From positions 1 to 64,000 of the forward strand of contig NZ_JAJEQE010000009.1 of NCBI RefSeq assembly GCF_020687205.1: a DNA stretch of 64,000 nucleotides, in the 5' to 3' direction. The notes under the pieces are model-generated. The model ran no database searches and was not told where the DNA came from. It was given only the letters and a program-made list of their open reading frames with translations. Positions 63,582 to 64,000 of the stretch are shown piece after piece. The first letter of the stretch is position 1; every line of letters begins with the position of its first letter. The translations under genes and the position numbers were made by a program. This stretch comes from Hominisplanchenecus faecis. GTDB lineage: Bacteria > Bacillota > Clostridia > Lachnospirales > Lachnospiraceae.

Positions 63582-64000
63582 TTGTAAAAATTTCTTTGAT
63601 TATATTATTTGTTGTTCAAATTTTTATTGCATACAATATAGTTTTTGAACCTGGATGGGATGCAGGAGGAGTTTACAACAGTGCAAAAATATTTGTAAAC
63701 GGAAATCGGGCGGATATCGTTATAAGATATCCATTTTCTATGTATCCAAATAATTTACTGCTGCTGTTTATAGAGTCAGCTGTTATTTCTTTCTGTAATT
63801 TGTTTGCAAATGAAAATGAAGTTGTACAGTTAATGGTTTTTGCTGTTCTTAATTCCATGATAAACGTTGCTGCGTGCTATTTGACATATAAAAGTGCCAG
63901 TCTCATTTGTAAGAAAGAAATTGCATTTGCTGCCTTTATATTAGCTGTTTTAAATTTTGGGTTATCTCCGTGGAATGTTGTTTTTTATTCAGATTCGTTA
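63581..64000 (+). CDS. GT-C-type membrane glycosyltransferase, N-terminal part (truncated by window)
   Basis: An open frame runs from the previous gene's stop to the window end. Its sequence (SLIILFVVQIFIAYNIVFEPGWDAGGVYNSAKIFVNG..., then hydrophobic segments LLLLFIESAVISFCNLF and FAAFILAVLNFGLSPWNVVF) fits a polytopic GT-C glycosyltransferase, with an Asp in PGWDAGGVY in the expected first loop. There is no ATG at the start; a TTG at 63596 or a start overlapping the previous gene is possible. The C-terminal majority is outside the window. Confidence 0.55.
   Translation, partial: MVKISLIILFVVQIFIAYNIVFEPGWDAGGVYNSAKIFVNGNRADIVIRYPFSMYPNNLLLLFIESAVISFCNLFANENEVVQLMVFAVLNSMINVAACYLTYKSASLICKKEIAFAAFILAVLNFGLSPWNVVFYSDSL

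Overview
The window is a chromosomal replication-origin region of a low-to-mid GC Clostridia bacterium. Family Lachnospiraceae is most likely ([Ruminococcus]/Mediterraneibacter, Blautia or Dorea-like). The basis is the order rpmH-rnpA-yidD-yidC-jag-mnmE-mnmG-rsmG plus soj/spo0J on one side of dnaA and dnaN-rlbA-recF-gyrB-gyrA on the other, DUF3881 and DUF4446 genes beside serS and parB, and a secreted multi-domain GH29 fucosidase typical of mucin foragers. Species is inferred, not proven.

Layout. 1-1173: an IS3-family insertion sequence, cut by the window edge and broken by a nonsense codon. 1395-2288: a TatD-type nuclease. About 2529-32348: a 29.8-kb integrative and conjugative element (ICE) of the Tn1549/CTn type, visibly richer in G+C than its flanks. 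32.5-46.3 kb: core genes on the minus strand. 46.3-47.0 kb: oriC with DnaA boxes. 47.0-57.7 kb: core genes on the plus strand, ending in murT-gatD. 57.9-61.9 kb: a 1340-residue secreted fucosidase. 62-64 kb: an Rpn-family nuclease and the start of a probable glycosyltransferase locus.

The ICE carries, in order: a small excisionase-like protein, a replication/HTH protein, PcfB, a VirD4 coupling protein, a Maff2 pilin-like protein, VirB6, VirB3 (PrgI), VirB4, a C5-cytosine methyltransferase, a NlpC/P60 wall hydrolase, DUF4315 and DUF4366 proteins, topoisomerase III, two ArdA-type antirestriction proteins, a MobC/relaxase pair on the minus strand, and a cargo module (response regulator, sensor kinase, ABC ATPase, ABC permease) that looks like an antimicrobial-peptide sensing and resistance unit. 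A sigma-like protein, an HTH protein, a second excisionase and a tyrosine integrase follow. The element thus has DNA processing, a type IV secretion channel, protection against recipient restriction, and a selectable cargo.

The most striking observation is at the ends. The host tRNA-Arg(CCU) gene is cut in two at its anticodon loop: its 5' half is at 32349-32390 and its 3' half at 2487-2528, and the halves pair perfectly as one tRNA. The element carries an intact tRNA-Arg(CCU) with encoded CCA (32221-32297) just inside its right end, apparently without its own promoter but directly downstream of the host tRNA promoter. Other points worth following are a methyltransferase C-terminal region with protein-like sequence in two frames, a shared C-terminal KPSIRERL-type tag on PcfB and both ArdA-type proteins, and an orphan third copy of the cargo operon's operator-promoter that precedes a gene-free stretch ending in a terminator.
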